This document shows, in pieces, positions 1 through 9,000 of a stretch of DNA of 18,627 bases (its first letter is position 1; every line of letters begins with the position of its first letter). Source of the DNA: CAZDDA01 sp964568045 (GTDB lineage Bacteria > Bipolaricaulota > Bipolaricaulia > UBA7950 > UBA9294); assembly GCA_964568045.1 (NCBI GenBank), contig CAZMOL010000031.1, forward strand, positions 1 through 18,627. Direction: 5' to 3'. The notes beneath the pieces are model-generated. The model saw only the letters and a list, made by a program, of their open reading frames with translations, was not told where the DNA came from and did no database searches. The position numbers and the translations under genes were made by a program.

Positions 1-195
1 GATCTGACTGCACAGCGGGAGAGCACACGGGCAACGCTCACCTCAATCCAGGAGGTAAACCGTTGGCTGGGCTTTGAGATCGAGAAGGCGTTTTCCCTCG
101 AACGGGTCTCACGCCTCGCCCGAGACAGACTCCACATGGTCGAACCGACAAACATCCGCTATGTCCGCCTTGTTCCCGACCCGAGACAGCCATAA
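1..195 (+). CDS. ftsL: FtsL-like cell division protein, 3' end (partial)
   Basis: This is the C-terminal 64 residues of a gene that begins before the window; the reading frame is open from base 1 to the TAA at 193-195. The end reads FSLERVSRLARDRLHMVEP followed by NIRYVRL. That is the pattern seen at the end of FtsL proteins: a short helix 'S.ERIE.IAREKLGM..P' and then a beta strand. The preceding part (TAQRESTRATLTSIQEVNR) fits the end of the periplasmic coiled coil. FtsL is a small bitopic protein that joins FtsB and FtsQ and activates septal synthesis by FtsW/FtsI. Finding it directly before ftsI is the standard dcw-cluster order, which strongly supports the call despite the missing N-terminus. 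Its end overlaps the next gene. Confidence 0.8.
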   Translation, partial: DLTAQRESTRATLTSIQEVNRWLGFEIEKAFSLERVSRLARDRLHMVEPTNIRYVRLVPDPRQP

Positions 196-1879
196 GAAGG
201 AAACAACGCTCAATAGGAGAGCGACGTGCCTCATTGGATTTGTGGCGCTTGCCGCTCTTCTGCTCGTTGGCCGGCTGGTGCAACTACAAGGCATAGAGCA
301 CGCTCGCTGGAGTGCTGCAGCTTCCGCGATTCAGGAACAGACCATCGAAGTCCTCCCGCAACGAGGGACCATCTATGACCGAAACGGAACCCCACTTGCC
401 TACGACGTAAAAGCAGTAGCCATCGCTATTGACAGCTTCAATATGACCAAGCCGGAAACCCTCATCGGCATTCTGGCAGAAGAACTCGACCTATCGATCG
501 ATTTACTGGAAGATCGGCTATATCGACCGAGCTACTTCACCTGGATCGATCGCAAGGTCAGTTTGGAAGCGGCTCGGGCGATCAGGCAGCGCAGCAGAGA
601 GGAAGGTGCCTACGGACTGGTCTTCATCGATACCTGGAAACGCTGCTATCCCCAAACGACCCTCGCCTCAAACCTCATCGGTTTTGTCGGAACAGACGGA
701 GAAGGCTTGGAGGGAATGGAACTCGCCTTCGACCAGCTGCTCGCGGGGAGCCCGACACAGGTACATCTTGTTGAAGGGGCAGACGGCCGCATCTACCGCA
801 CCGAGACACTCGTAGAGGGAGAGCCGGGCGGTGATCTATATCTGACGATCGACGCGCGACTTCAGTATCTCTGCGAGGACGCGATCGATCGGGGCGTCAG
901 CACGTTCAAAGCGCAGCGTGGGTTCATCGTCCTGCTTGATCCAAACTCTGGCGACGTACTGGCAATGGCACAGGATCGCCGCGTAGACCTCAATCGCTTC
1001 CAGCAATCGTCGGCCGAGGATCGTCGCAATCTAGTAGTCGGCTATATGTTTGAGCCCGGCTCGTCTTTCAAGGCATTCGCCGGTCTGGCAGCGCTGGACT
1101 GTGGCTCGGTGCGGGTCGATGATCAATTCAACGGCGATGATGGCATTCGCGTTGGCGGACACACGATGCACAACGCTGAGAACCGCTCATTCGGTACGGT
1201 CACCTTTGCCGAGGTCATCGAGAAATCGATCAATACAGGCATGGTGCGCGTTGCCCTGGAGCTTGGTAAGGAGCAGCTGCAACCGTATCTGGTGAGTTTC
1301 GGTTTCGGAGAGAAGACGGGGCTTAGGCTCCCCGGTGAAGAGGCAGGCATCCTACGCGATGCGAAGGATTGGTCGCAGCTCGATTTAGCCGCCGCCTCAA
1401 TCGGCCAATCGGTTGGCGTTACCGGGATCCAACTCGCCCGGGCGATGGCAGCAATCGCCAACGGCGGGTCACTACTTGCCCCTCGCATCGTTTGTGATAC
1501 CAAAGGGGGCAATCAGCAACCCGTGGTTCTGCGACGGGTTGCCTCACAAACGAGCTGCGCCACCATGTGCGAGTTGCTTCGTCGAGTGATAGAAAGCGGA
1601 ACCGGAACCTGGGCCGCGGTCCCGGGATTCGCTGCCGCCGCGAAAACGGGAACCGCCCAGAAGGCCTTCCCCGGCCGCGGCTACGTTTCAGGAAAGTACA
1701 CCTCGCTGATCGCCGGCTTCCTACCCGTAGACGATCCGGCCTACGTGGCCGTTGTCGTCCTTGACGAAGTGGGAACCGATCCTGTGTGGGGCGGATACAC
1801 CGCCGGCCAGATCTTCGGGGATGCGATGTCACGAATAGTGAAGTTGGAACACCTACCCCCGGTGGCGGCCCTCCAGTGA
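161..1879 (+). CDS. ftsI: Septal peptidoglycan transpeptidase (FtsI/PBP3-type penicillin-binding protein)
   Basis: This is a class B penicillin-binding protein that cross-links peptidoglycan at the division septum. From ATG161 it is 572 residues, a normal FtsI length. A single N-terminal membrane anchor (about residues 22-40, CLIGFVALAALLLVGRL) is followed by the dimerisation domain with QRGTIYDRNGTPLA (about 67-80). The transpeptidase domain shows the three catalytic motifs: SSFK (active Ser about 301), SIN (about 356) and KTGT (about 495). The GQ..GVTGIQLARAMAAIANGG helix is also typical. The start is uncertain. The frame stays open back to a TTG at 74, but that would lie deep inside ftsL. 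ATG161 still overlaps ftsL by 35 nt and has no clear Shine-Dalgarno, so coupled translation is likely. The stop lies one base from the stop of the convergent mnmG. Confidence 0.93.
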   Translation: MSALFPTRDSHKKETTLNRRATCLIGFVALAALLLVGRLVQLQGIEHARWSAAASAIQEQTIEVLPQRGTIYDRNGTPLAYDVKAVAIAIDSFNMTKPETLIGILAEELDLSIDLLEDRLYRPSYFTWIDRKVSLEAARAIRQRSREEGAYGLVFIDTWKRCYPQTTLASNLIGFVGTDGEGLEGMELAFDQLLAGSPTQVHLVEGADGRIYRTETLVEGEPGGDLYLTIDARLQYLCEDAIDRGVSTFKAQRGFIVLLDPNSGDVLAMAQDRRVDLNRFQQSSAEDRRNLVVGYMFEPGSSFKAFAGLAALDCGSVRVDDQFNGDDGIRVGGHTMHNAENRSFGTVTFAEVIEKSINTGMVRVALELGKEQLQPYLVSFGFGEKTGLRLPGEEAGILRDAKDWSQLDLAAASIGQSVGVTGIQLARAMAAIANGGSLLAPRIVCDTKGGNQQPVVLRRVASQTSCATMCELLRRVIESGTGTWAAVPGFAAAAKTGTAQKAFPGRGYVSGKYTSLIAGFLPVDDPAYVAVVVLDEVGTDPVWGGYTAGQIFGDAMSRIVKLEHLPPVAALQ

Positions 1880-1880
1880 T

Positions 1881-3725
1881 CTAGCGTCGTAGGGTAATGG
1901 CAAGCATGGACAGATCCGCCTGGGAGATGCCGGGAACGCGAGAGGCCTGGCCGAACGAGCGCGGCCTCACCCGGCCGAGAAGCTCCCTTCCCTCGATGGA
2001 GAGATTACACAACCTGGAGTAGTCCAAATCTGTTGGGATACGAAGCGTCTCCAGACGCCGCAACCGGCTGATCTCCCGCTCTTGCTGGGCGAGATACCCT
2101 GCGTACTTGGCCTCGATCTCGACCTCGCTTCTCACATCGTCAGGAAAGCCGTTTAACGGAAGCAGATCGTCCAAACGAAGTTGCGGCCGCTGCAAAAGGT
2201 CATACAGGCTCGCCCCGTTCTCTTGCAGCGGTGTGGTCCCCCGTGCCTGTAGGACACGATTCAACGGGTGCTGTGGGCTGATGCGCCGTCCTCTCAACTG
2301 CGACAGCAACTCGCGGATCGCCGCGGCTCGTTTGAGGACCTTGGCGTAGCGTTCATCGGCAAGGAGCCCTATCTCATGGCCGAGTTCGGCCAGCCGTAGA
2401 TCGGCGTTTCCCTCGCGTAGAGTGATCCGATACTCTGCCCGGGAGGGGAGCATACGGTAGGGCTCGGTGACCCCCTTGGTCACCAGATCATCGACCAACA
2501 CGCCGATGAACGCCTGCCCGCGCGAGAGGATGAGCGGCTCCTCGCCTTTCACACGGCGGGCGGCGTTGACCCCGGCGAGCAACCCTTGGGCAGCGGCTTC
2601 CTCGTAGCCGGTTGTACCGTTGATCTGACCGGCAAGAATCAACCCCTCGACTCCCCGCACTTCAAGCGAGGCGGCAAGCTGGGTCGGATCGACGTAGTCG
2701 TATTCGATCTTGTAGCCGTAGCGTTCAATTCGGGCACGCTCCAGACCGGGCACGCTGTGAACGATCCTCTCTTGGATCTCCGGAGGAAATGACGTGTAGA
2801 TCCCTTGCAGATAGACCTCAGCCGTATACCGCCCTTCCGGCTCGAGGAAGACCTTGTGACTTTTTCGAGCGGGAAACTTGACGATCTTGCTTTCAAGCGA
2901 GGGGCAATTCCGTGGCCCCACACCGGCAAGCAGGCCGCTGTAGGTGGGGCTGCGGTGCAGATTCTCACGAATGATGGCGTGGGTCTCCTCGGTGGTATGA
3001 CTGACGTAGACCGGATAGTCCTTGGAAAGGCAAACCGGCTTATCCCAGAAAGAGAAGGCCAACGGGACGTCACTGGTATCCTGTGTGGCCAGGTCGGACG
3101 TGTCGATCGAGTGGCAGTTCACCCGGGGGGTGGTTCCGGTGTTCAGTCGATCCATTCGAAGTCCGAGCCTCCGCAGCGACGCAGATAGCCCGACCGCGGG
3201 CGGCTCACCGCTGCGCCCGGCCGGGTAGGCAACGTCTCCAATGAGGACTCTTCCATTCAAGAACGTCCCCGTTGCCAGGATCACAGCCTTCGTCCCAAGC
3301 CTAAGACCTTCGCGCAAGCGCACGGCGGTGACCCTGCCTTCGTTGACCGCCACGTCCTCGACCATCCCCTCGATCAGGTCGACCCCGTCAGTACGTTCAA
3401 GCAGGTTCTTCCACAACAGCTTGTACTGAATTCGGTCTGCTTGAGCGCGGCGGACCTGCATCGCCGGACCCTTGCTTGTATTGAGCAGCCGGATGTTGAG
3501 CGCGGCTTGATCGGTGAGTCTTGCCATCTGGCCACCGAGAGCGTCGATCTCGCGAACCAGTTGAGATTTTCCCGGGCCTCCGATCGCGGGGTTACACGGC
3601 ATGTTGCCGATTTCGGAAAGATTGATCGTGACAAGCGCGGTGGCGACTCCGAGCCTCGCGGCGGCAAGCGCGGCTTCACAGCCGGCATGCCCGGCCCCGA
3701 CCACCACAAGGTCGTAGCTTCTCAT
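1881..3725 (-). CDS. mnmG: tRNA uridine-34 5-carboxymethylaminomethyl synthesis enzyme MnmG (GidA)
   Basis: This is the FAD-dependent partner of MnmE (the complex uses a tetrahydrofolate methylene donor) that builds (c)mnm5U at the tRNA wobble position. The 614 residues match the long bacterial MnmG. The N-terminal FAD-binding GAGHAGCEAALAAARLG is at 10-26 and the conserved CNPAIGG at 44-50, followed by LVREIDALGG and LNTSKGPA. The mid-region signature GPRNCPSLESKI has the conserved Cys. The C-terminal helical domain ends RPRSFGQASRVPGIS...LAITLRR, the MnmE-contacting region. The start lies 3 nt after the slipin stop with only a weak ribosome site, which suggests co-transcription and coupled translation from the promoter before slipin. 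MnmE is not in the window. The N-terminal GGPGKSQ replaces the common GGIAKGH, a lineage variation and not a lesion. Confidence 0.97.
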   Translation of the reverse strand: MRSYDLVVVGAGHAGCEAALAAARLGVATALVTINLSEIGNMPCNPAIGGPGKSQLVREIDALGGQMARLTDQAALNIRLLNTSKGPAMQVRRAQADRIQYKLLWKNLLERTDGVDLIEGMVEDVAVNEGRVTAVRLREGLRLGTKAVILATGTFLNGRVLIGDVAYPAGRSGEPPAVGLSASLRRLGLRMDRLNTGTTPRVNCHSIDTSDLATQDTSDVPLAFSFWDKPVCLSKDYPVYVSHTTEETHAIIRENLHRSPTYSGLLAGVGPRNCPSLESKIVKFPARKSHKVFLEPEGRYTAEVYLQGIYTSFPPEIQERIVHSVPGLERARIERYGYKIEYDYVDPTQLAASLEVRGVEGLILAGQINGTTGYEEAAAQGLLAGVNAARRVKGEEPLILSRGQAFIGVLVDDLVTKGVTEPYRMLPSRAEYRITLREGNADLRLAELGHEIGLLADERYAKVLKRAAAIRELLSQLRGRRISPQHPLNRVLQARGTTPLQENGASLYDLLQRPQLRLDDLLPLNGFPDDVRSEVEIEAKYAGYLAQQEREISRLRRLETLRIPTDLDYSRLCNLSIEGRELLGRVRPRSFGQASRVPGISQADLSMLAITLRR

Positions 3726-3728
3726 CGA

Positions 3729-4481
3729 TTATTCGCTGGACATTCCCTTCTGAAGTACCTTGAACAGGTCGACCGGAACCGGGAAAACGATAGTGGTCGC
3801 GTTCTCCGCCGAGATGTCGTTTAGCGTCTGCAGGTAACGAAGCTGCAGGGCAGCAGGGTTTTTCTGAATGATCCCCGCGGCCTCGGAGAGTTTTGTCGCT
3901 GCCTGGAGTTCTCCCTCGGCGGCGATAACCTTGGCGCGACGTTCGCGTTCGGCCTCGGCCTGCCGGCCAATCGCTCGCTGCATGTCTTTGGGAATCGTCA
4001 CGTCCTTGATCTCCACCGTCTTGACCTTAATTCCCCACGGATCGGTCTGCTCGTCGATGATCTCCTGCAGCTGTAGGTTGATCCTATCCCGTTCACTCAA
4101 AACCTGATCGAGCTCCACTCCGCCGACCACGCTGCGCAGCGTAGTCATCGCGATCTGCCGCGTCGCTTCAATGTAATTCTGCACCTCGACGACCGCAGCA
4201 CTGGGATCGATCACGCGGAAGAAGAGGACGGCATTGACGCTTGCCGTAACGTTGTCTTTGGTGATGACCTCCTGCGGGGGTACATCGAGGGTCACCACAC
4301 GCAGCGTGACCTTCACCATCTTGTCGACGATCGGGATGATGAAGAAGAGCCCCGGTCCCTTGGCACCGACGAGCCGCCCAAGACGGAAGATCACTCCACG
4401 CTCGTACTCCCGCACGATTCGAATGGCGTTCATCAAGAAAAGCACAATGATCGCAACGATCGCCCCGATAGTTATTGCCAT
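3729..4481 (-). CDS. Slipin/stomatin family SPFH-domain membrane protein
   Basis: This is a 250-residue prokaryotic stomatin (slipin). Such proteins oligomerise on the inner face of the membrane, organise membrane domains and often act with an NfeD partner or membrane protease. An N-terminal hydrophobic anchor (about 4-18) is followed by EYERGVIFRLGRLVGAKGPG (25-44) and the SPFH/Band 7 domain (VTLRVVTLDVPPQEVITKDN, about 57-77; VFFRV-like strand near 86). It ends in a coiled-coil, Ala/Glu-rich stretch (QAEAERERRAKVIAAEGELQ, 174-193). The ATG at 4481 is chosen because AAGGAGGG lies about 9 nt upstream; an in-frame extension of 19 residues to 4538 would cross the promoter. No NfeD gene is adjacent, which is unusual; mnmG follows after 3 nt. 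Family assignment is secure, the cellular role is not. Confidence 0.93.
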   Translation of the reverse strand: MAITIGAIVAIIVLFLMNAIRIVREYERGVIFRLGRLVGAKGPGLFFIIPIVDKMVKVTLRVVTLDVPPQEVITKDNVTASVNAVLFFRVIDPSAAVVEVQNYIEATRQIAMTTLRSVVGGVELDQVLSERDRINLQLQEIIDEQTDPWGIKVKTVEIKDVTIPKDMQRAIGRQAEAERERRAKVIAAEGELQAATKLSEAAGIIQKNPAALQLRYLQTLNDISAENATTIVFPVPVDLFKVLQKGMSSE

Positions 4482-4520
4482 TTTCGTATTCCCTCCTTCT
4501 TTTAGGTTTCTTCTTTGCCG

Positions 4521-4549
4521 ATCATAGACGCAGGGCAAACGAATGTCAA
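4521..4549 (-). promoter_or_regulatory. Sigma70-like promoter for slipin-mnmG
   Basis: Read on the minus strand, a perfect -35 TTGACA (4549-4544) is followed by a 17-bp spacer and TATGAT (4526-4521, 5 of 6 matches to TATAAT). Transcription would start near 4514, giving a leader of about 30 nt that contains the strong AAGGAGGG ribosome site. This is the best-looking promoter in the window. Confidence 0.8.
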
Positions 4550-4552
4550 TCG

Positions 4553-4580
4553 TTTACTAAAATCGGAATGGCGATAGAAT
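4553..4580 (+). promoter_or_regulatory. Sigma70-like promoter for tpiA-pgsA
   Basis: TTTACT (4553-4558, 4 of 6 matches to TTGACA) is separated by 16 bp from TAGAAT (4575-4580, 5 of 6). Its -35 box lies only 3 bp from the -35 box of the divergent slipin promoter, so the two polymerases would occupy adjacent DNA. The predicted start leaves a leader of roughly 15-17 nt, just enough for the AAAGGAGG ribosome site. Confidence 0.6.
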
Positions 4581-4603
4581 GACGGACGGCTAAAGGAGGA
4601 AGC

Positions 4604-5377
4604 ATGAACAGACGAGTACTGATTGCAGGAAATTGGAAGATGAACAAGACCCCCACTGAGACAGAAGCGTTTCTTGATGCTTTCTTGAAGCTTCTCATAG
4701 TACATGAGAATGTGGAAGTACTGTTGCTCCCTCCGTTTACGAGCCTGGATTGTGCCGGAAGGCTGCTTGCCGAGACAACGATTTCCTTGGGCGCCCAGGA
4801 CCTGCACTTCGAGCAAGCCGGCGCATTCACCGGGGGGATCTCCGCGGAGATGCTCCGTTCTTGTGGGTGCAGCTACGTTCTCGTCGGCCACTCCGAGCGT
4901 CGAACGCTGTTCCACGAGGACGATCGGCTGATCAATCGGAAGCTGCAGACCGCGCTTGCCGCAGATCTTTCTCCAATCTTGTGTGTGGGAGAAACGATTG
5001 AGGAACACCATCAGGGTCGAGTGGAAGAGCGAATCACCGCTCAGCTGGCCGCGGATCTTCACGATGTGGACAAAAAGGAAATTAGCTCCATTGTGATCGC
5101 CTATGAGCCAATCTGGGCGATCGGCACGGGCGAGACCGCCACCCCGGAAGAAGCGGAGGAGACCATCTGCCTGATCCGCGAGTGGATCGCCGATGCCTAC
5201 GATGAGCGCAAAGCGGTCGCGGTGCGTATCCTGTACGGGGGAAGTGTGAACCCGGTGAACATCGCTTCCCTCATTGCTCAGTCCAACATAGATGGCGTTC
5301 TCGTCGGAGGGGCATCGCTCGATCCAGATTCTTTCGCTCGAATCGTCACTGCTGCTTGCTCTGGACGCTGGGTTTGA
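4604..5377 (+). CDS. tpiA: Triosephosphate isomerase
   Basis: This cytosolic enzyme interconverts dihydroxyacetone phosphate and glyceraldehyde 3-phosphate in glycolysis and gluconeogenesis. At 257 residues it is a full-length TIM barrel. The active-site residues are all present: Asn10 and Lys12 in GNWKMN, His96 in VGHSERR, and Glu168 in AYEPIWAIGTG with the catalytic loop 6 following. The phosphate-binding YGGSV (211-215) and GVLVGGASL (231-239) complete the signature. The ATG is fixed by AAAGGAGG 5-6 nt upstream and by the alignment of the N-terminal strand. pgsA follows 35 nt downstream on the same strand, probably in one transcript. The link is loose: both touch glycerol-phosphate metabolism through dihydroxyacetone phosphate. 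Confidence 0.98.
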   Translation: MNRRVLIAGNWKMNKTPTETEAFLDAFLKLLIVHENVEVLLLPPFTSLDCAGRLLAETTISLGAQDLHFEQAGAFTGGISAEMLRSCGCSYVLVGHSERRTLFHEDDRLINRKLQTALAADLSPILCVGETIEEHHQGRVEERITAQLAADLHDVDKKEISSIVIAYEPIWAIGTGETATPEEAEETICLIREWIADAYDERKAVAVRILYGGSVNPVNIASLIAQSNIDGVLVGGASLDPDSFARIVTAACSGRWV

Positions 5378-5412
5378 CAAGCGGGTGTCATCTGAGTACG
5401 GTCCAACCTAGC

Positions 5413-5961
5413 ATGAAGATACTCCGAACGATCCCAAACCAAATCACCGTTGCCCGGATTGCTTGTGTGCCGTTGTTCATGTATCTCGTTCTCTCCCAGA
5501 CAAAGATCGGAACAATCCTTGCCATCATCATGTTCTTCTTGGCGGCCATCTCCGATGCCGTTGACGGCTATCTGGCACGAAGCCTCAACCAGACCTCGAA
5601 CTTCGGGATGTTCGCTGATCCAATCGCCGATAAGCTCCTCGTGGTGGGGGCGCTGATTTCGTTTATCCAATTGGGAGAGCTGACGGCGGCACCGGTGATG
5701 GTGATCGTGGCACGCGAGTTCCTTGTCACGGGCTTGCGTATCCTTGCCGTGGCTGAGGGGGAGATGATCTCAGCGAGTCTACTTGGAAAGTTGAAAACCC
5801 TCTCCCACATTGGGCTGGTGCTGGCCGTGCTGATCACTCGTTCCTTTCAGTTGGGGCCGGCCGGAGAGACCGCCCAGAATACCTGCCTATATCTGGCGAT
5901 CGCCCTTGCCCTCATCTCCGGGGCAGACTACTTCTACCGCTCGCGCCGGCTCTTTATCTGA
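5413..5961 (+). CDS. pgsA: CDP-diacylglycerol--glycerol-3-phosphate 3-phosphatidyltransferase
   Basis: This integral membrane enzyme transfers the phosphatidyl group from CDP-diacylglycerol to glycerol 3-phosphate, the committed step to phosphatidylglycerol and cardiolipin. The 182 residues match bacterial PgsA. The N-terminal IPNQITVARI (7-16) is characteristic. The CDP-alcohol phosphotransferase signature is perfect: D48, D51-G52, A55-R56, then after eight residues G65, D69 and D73. Several hydrophobic segments follow. ATG5413 is chosen because the protein then starts like other PgsA proteins; there is no obvious Shine-Dalgarno, and the frame is open 19 codons further upstream into tpiA. 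Three consecutive in-frame stops (TGA TAG TAG) close the gene. A related CDP-alcohol phosphotransferase is the only real alternative; size and N-terminus favour PgsA. Confidence 0.92.
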   Translation: MKILRTIPNQITVARIACVPLFMYLVLSQTKIGTILAIIMFFLAAISDAVDGYLARSLNQTSNFGMFADPIADKLLVVGALISFIQLGELTAAPVMVIVAREFLVTGLRILAVAEGEMISASLLGKLKTLSHIGLVLAVLITRSFQLGPAGETAQNTCLYLAIALALISGADYFYRSRRLFI

Positions 5962-6072
5962 TAGTAGACCCCTTTGTCCGGCAAACAGGTAACAAACCCC
6001 CCCCAATGTCTTGACCCCGATTACCAAAACAGTCGCCGGCATTTGTGATCCTTGAGATAAGAGGGTTAACGC

Positions 6073-9000
6073 ATGATGCGAAAAACGGCAAGGGCTTATT
6101 CAGTCCTTCCTTTCAGTCTTCTACTCTGTCTCATCGTGGCGGCCGTTGCCAGCGGCGGGCCGTTGGCGATCGGGCAACAGGCAATCCCTGATCCTGTCGC
6201 CCGCGGCGAGATTCTCACCTTTGCCGTCGCGATAACCAATACCGGTGCAGTTGCCGTGACCGATCTGATCTTCCAAGACCCGCTGCCTACGGGAATAGAC
6301 CAGTTAAACGCGGAGTACAGGCTGAATGGAGGAGGCTGGACGGCCTTTCCGGTAAACGGAATCATCCCCTTGGGAACAATCGACGGTGGAAACGCCGTAA
6401 GCGTTGAGATTCAGGCACGAATCGAGCATTCCGCTCCCGGCAGTCTCGCAAACACAATCACTGTATCGGACAATTCGGGACCGCTGGCAAGCTCAACCCT
6501 TGTAGCCAACGTGCTCCCCTCAGTCGATGCGGGTGCGGACAAGATCGTCGGCTTAGGCGGCGATATCATACTCTCTGATGCCTCGGCAGGAGACGGAGGC
6601 GATGGGATCGCCGTATATTCATGGAGCGATAACGGCGGAGGGGGGAGTTTCGACGATCACACCGCACTTCACACAACGTACACCGCGCCTGGATTAAGTG
6701 GGGTTGTCACCCTGACATTGACGGTTACCGACCACCAGGGCGGGCAGGCGAGCGATTCGTTGCGGGTGCGGGTGAACACCTTCCCCACAGTCGATGCTGG
6801 TGCGGACCGGTCGGTCGATGAAGGAGCACCTGTTACACTCTCCGACGCCGTTGCGAGTGACAGCGACGGCTGGATTACCTCCATCCTATGGGATGATCGC
6901 GGAGCTGGAGGAACTTTCTCCCCTTCGCCCAACGTCATGAACCCCTCCTACACTGCCCCTGTCACACAGAGCTGCAATGGAGAGGATCTCACGCTAACTC
7001 TCACCGTCGCCGATAACTGGGGTGCGCAGGCGAGCGACACCCTCACTCTGCACGTGACAAACGTTAACGTCGCTCCCGTAGCTGATGCTGGAGTGGATCA
7101 AATCGTTCCGGGGGGAGAGACTGTTGCGCTTGATGGCAGTGGAAGTGACCCCGACGGACAGATCGTCAGCTTCGCTTGGGAGCAACTCAGCGGTCCAGTA
7201 GTCACGTTGAGTGAACCGAACACGACCCAACCAAGCTTCGTCACTCCGTCCGTCTCTGCCAATACCACCTTCCGGTTCCGGCTTACGGTAACCGACAACT
7301 GCGGGGCAAGTGCGACCGATGAGGTGGAGGTAACCGTTGAGCCGGGCATACCCCCCGGCGCAGCAGAGATCTCGGTGATCAAAGTGGCCGATCGATCGGC
7401 TGCGTCACTCGGAGATCGCATCACCTACACCTATACAGTGACGAACACCGGTGAAGTGACACTGTATGAGGTGAGGCTGACCGATGACAAGCTCGGAGAT
7501 CTACATCTTGGTTTGGATCGTCTCGCCGCCGGCGATACTACAACCGCGACCGTCGGTGCTACAGTCGCGGAATCCGATCTCCCCGGACCGCTGGTGAACA
7601 CGGCAACGGCCGCCGCACTGGATGAGACCGGAACACCTGTCACCGCTGCCGCTACGGCGTCCGTGCAGCTTCTAGACCCTTCCACGAAACGTTCATCTAT
7701 CGAGGTCCGCAAGGAGGCGCATGATGCCCGAGGCTTTCCCCTGTCATCCCTTTCCCCGCTCGTGCTGGGAGATACAATCACCTACGTATTCACGGTGACC
7801 AACACCGGCGAGACGAACCTTACCGATATCGTCGCCATAGACGATCTTTTGGGCACTGTTGCGCTTGACCGCAGCACCCTTGGTCCGTGGGAGAACACGC
7901 GCGGCACATTGGAAAAGTCAATACAGGAAAGCGATTTTCCCGGTCCCCTCAAGAACACAATGGTAGCTACTGCCATCACTCCGACTGGACAAACGGTCAC
8001 GGACAGCTCCACTCTCAGTCTGCTTGGCTTGTCCGGACAAACCAAGCTGGAACTGGCAGTGGAGGCCAACACGGATCGGGCCACAGTCGATGGGACAATC
8101 GTCTTCACCTACACCATCGACAACCAGGGAGACACTACGGTCTCCGAACTCCGGCTCATCGATGACCTATCCGGTGTGATCCCACTACCTACGACCGTAC
8201 TACCTCCAGGTGAGACACTCGCTGTGTCATCGCACTACGACATCACCGGCGAGGACCTTTCGGCGCCACTGACCGATACGGCAACAACAACTGGGGTCGA
8301 CCTATTCGGCGAGACAGTCTCCGCCGAGAGCGCACCATTGGTCATCTTCCTGGATGAGGTCGCTGACGAGAGCGCTCGTCTTTACGGCGAAAGCGGTGTT
8401 GCCGGTGCAGGAGGCGTCCTGGAAGGGACAGGCACCGCAAACGAAAAGGTGATCATCAATGAGATCGCCTGGGCGGGAACACCTGCTTCTCCCAGCGATG
8501 AGTGGATCGAACTGCGGAACCTTGGCACAATGCCCGTAGACTTAAGCGGTTGGTGTCTGTGTTGGTACCAGAAGGGTGGAACCGTCCCCGATCAGGATCT
8601 GTGGCATCGCATTGAACTTTCAGGCTTCATTGAAGCTTCTCCGATAGATCTGTCGGTCCGCCGCTGGGGAAGACCGGAGATCACCTTCGTGAAAAGGAAA
8701 GGGGATGATATCTCCTGGCAGGTGTTGGACATGTCGTGGTGGGTCGCCGGAAAAGACGGGTTTGAGGGACGCGGATATTACCTACTCGAAAGGAAGCACG
8801 ACGGGGTGGTTGGCAACGTTATTGCCGATCTGATCTACGATATCGATCCGCCTCATGTCCTCGACCTTCCCGATGCAGGTGCAGTGATGCTGCTCCTGAA
8901 TGCAGCCGGTGAGGTTGTAGACAGGGCAAACTCTGAGTACACCGATCGCGCTGGTTGGCCGGCCGGGAACGCACGGACAGGGGCGACCATGGAGCGTACA

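Noticed and set aside
4502..5380. Long open frame (292 codons) on the minus strand across tpiA
   Set aside because: It lies exactly antisense to tpiA, whose active-site motifs are all present; the antisense product has no recognisable family features and would cover the divergent promoters.
6530..8340. Nucleotide-level tandem repeats in the surface protein gene
   Set aside because: The repeats are visible at protein level (PKD and DUF11), but the DNA copies have diverged strongly, so this is old domain duplication and not a recent or unstable repeat.
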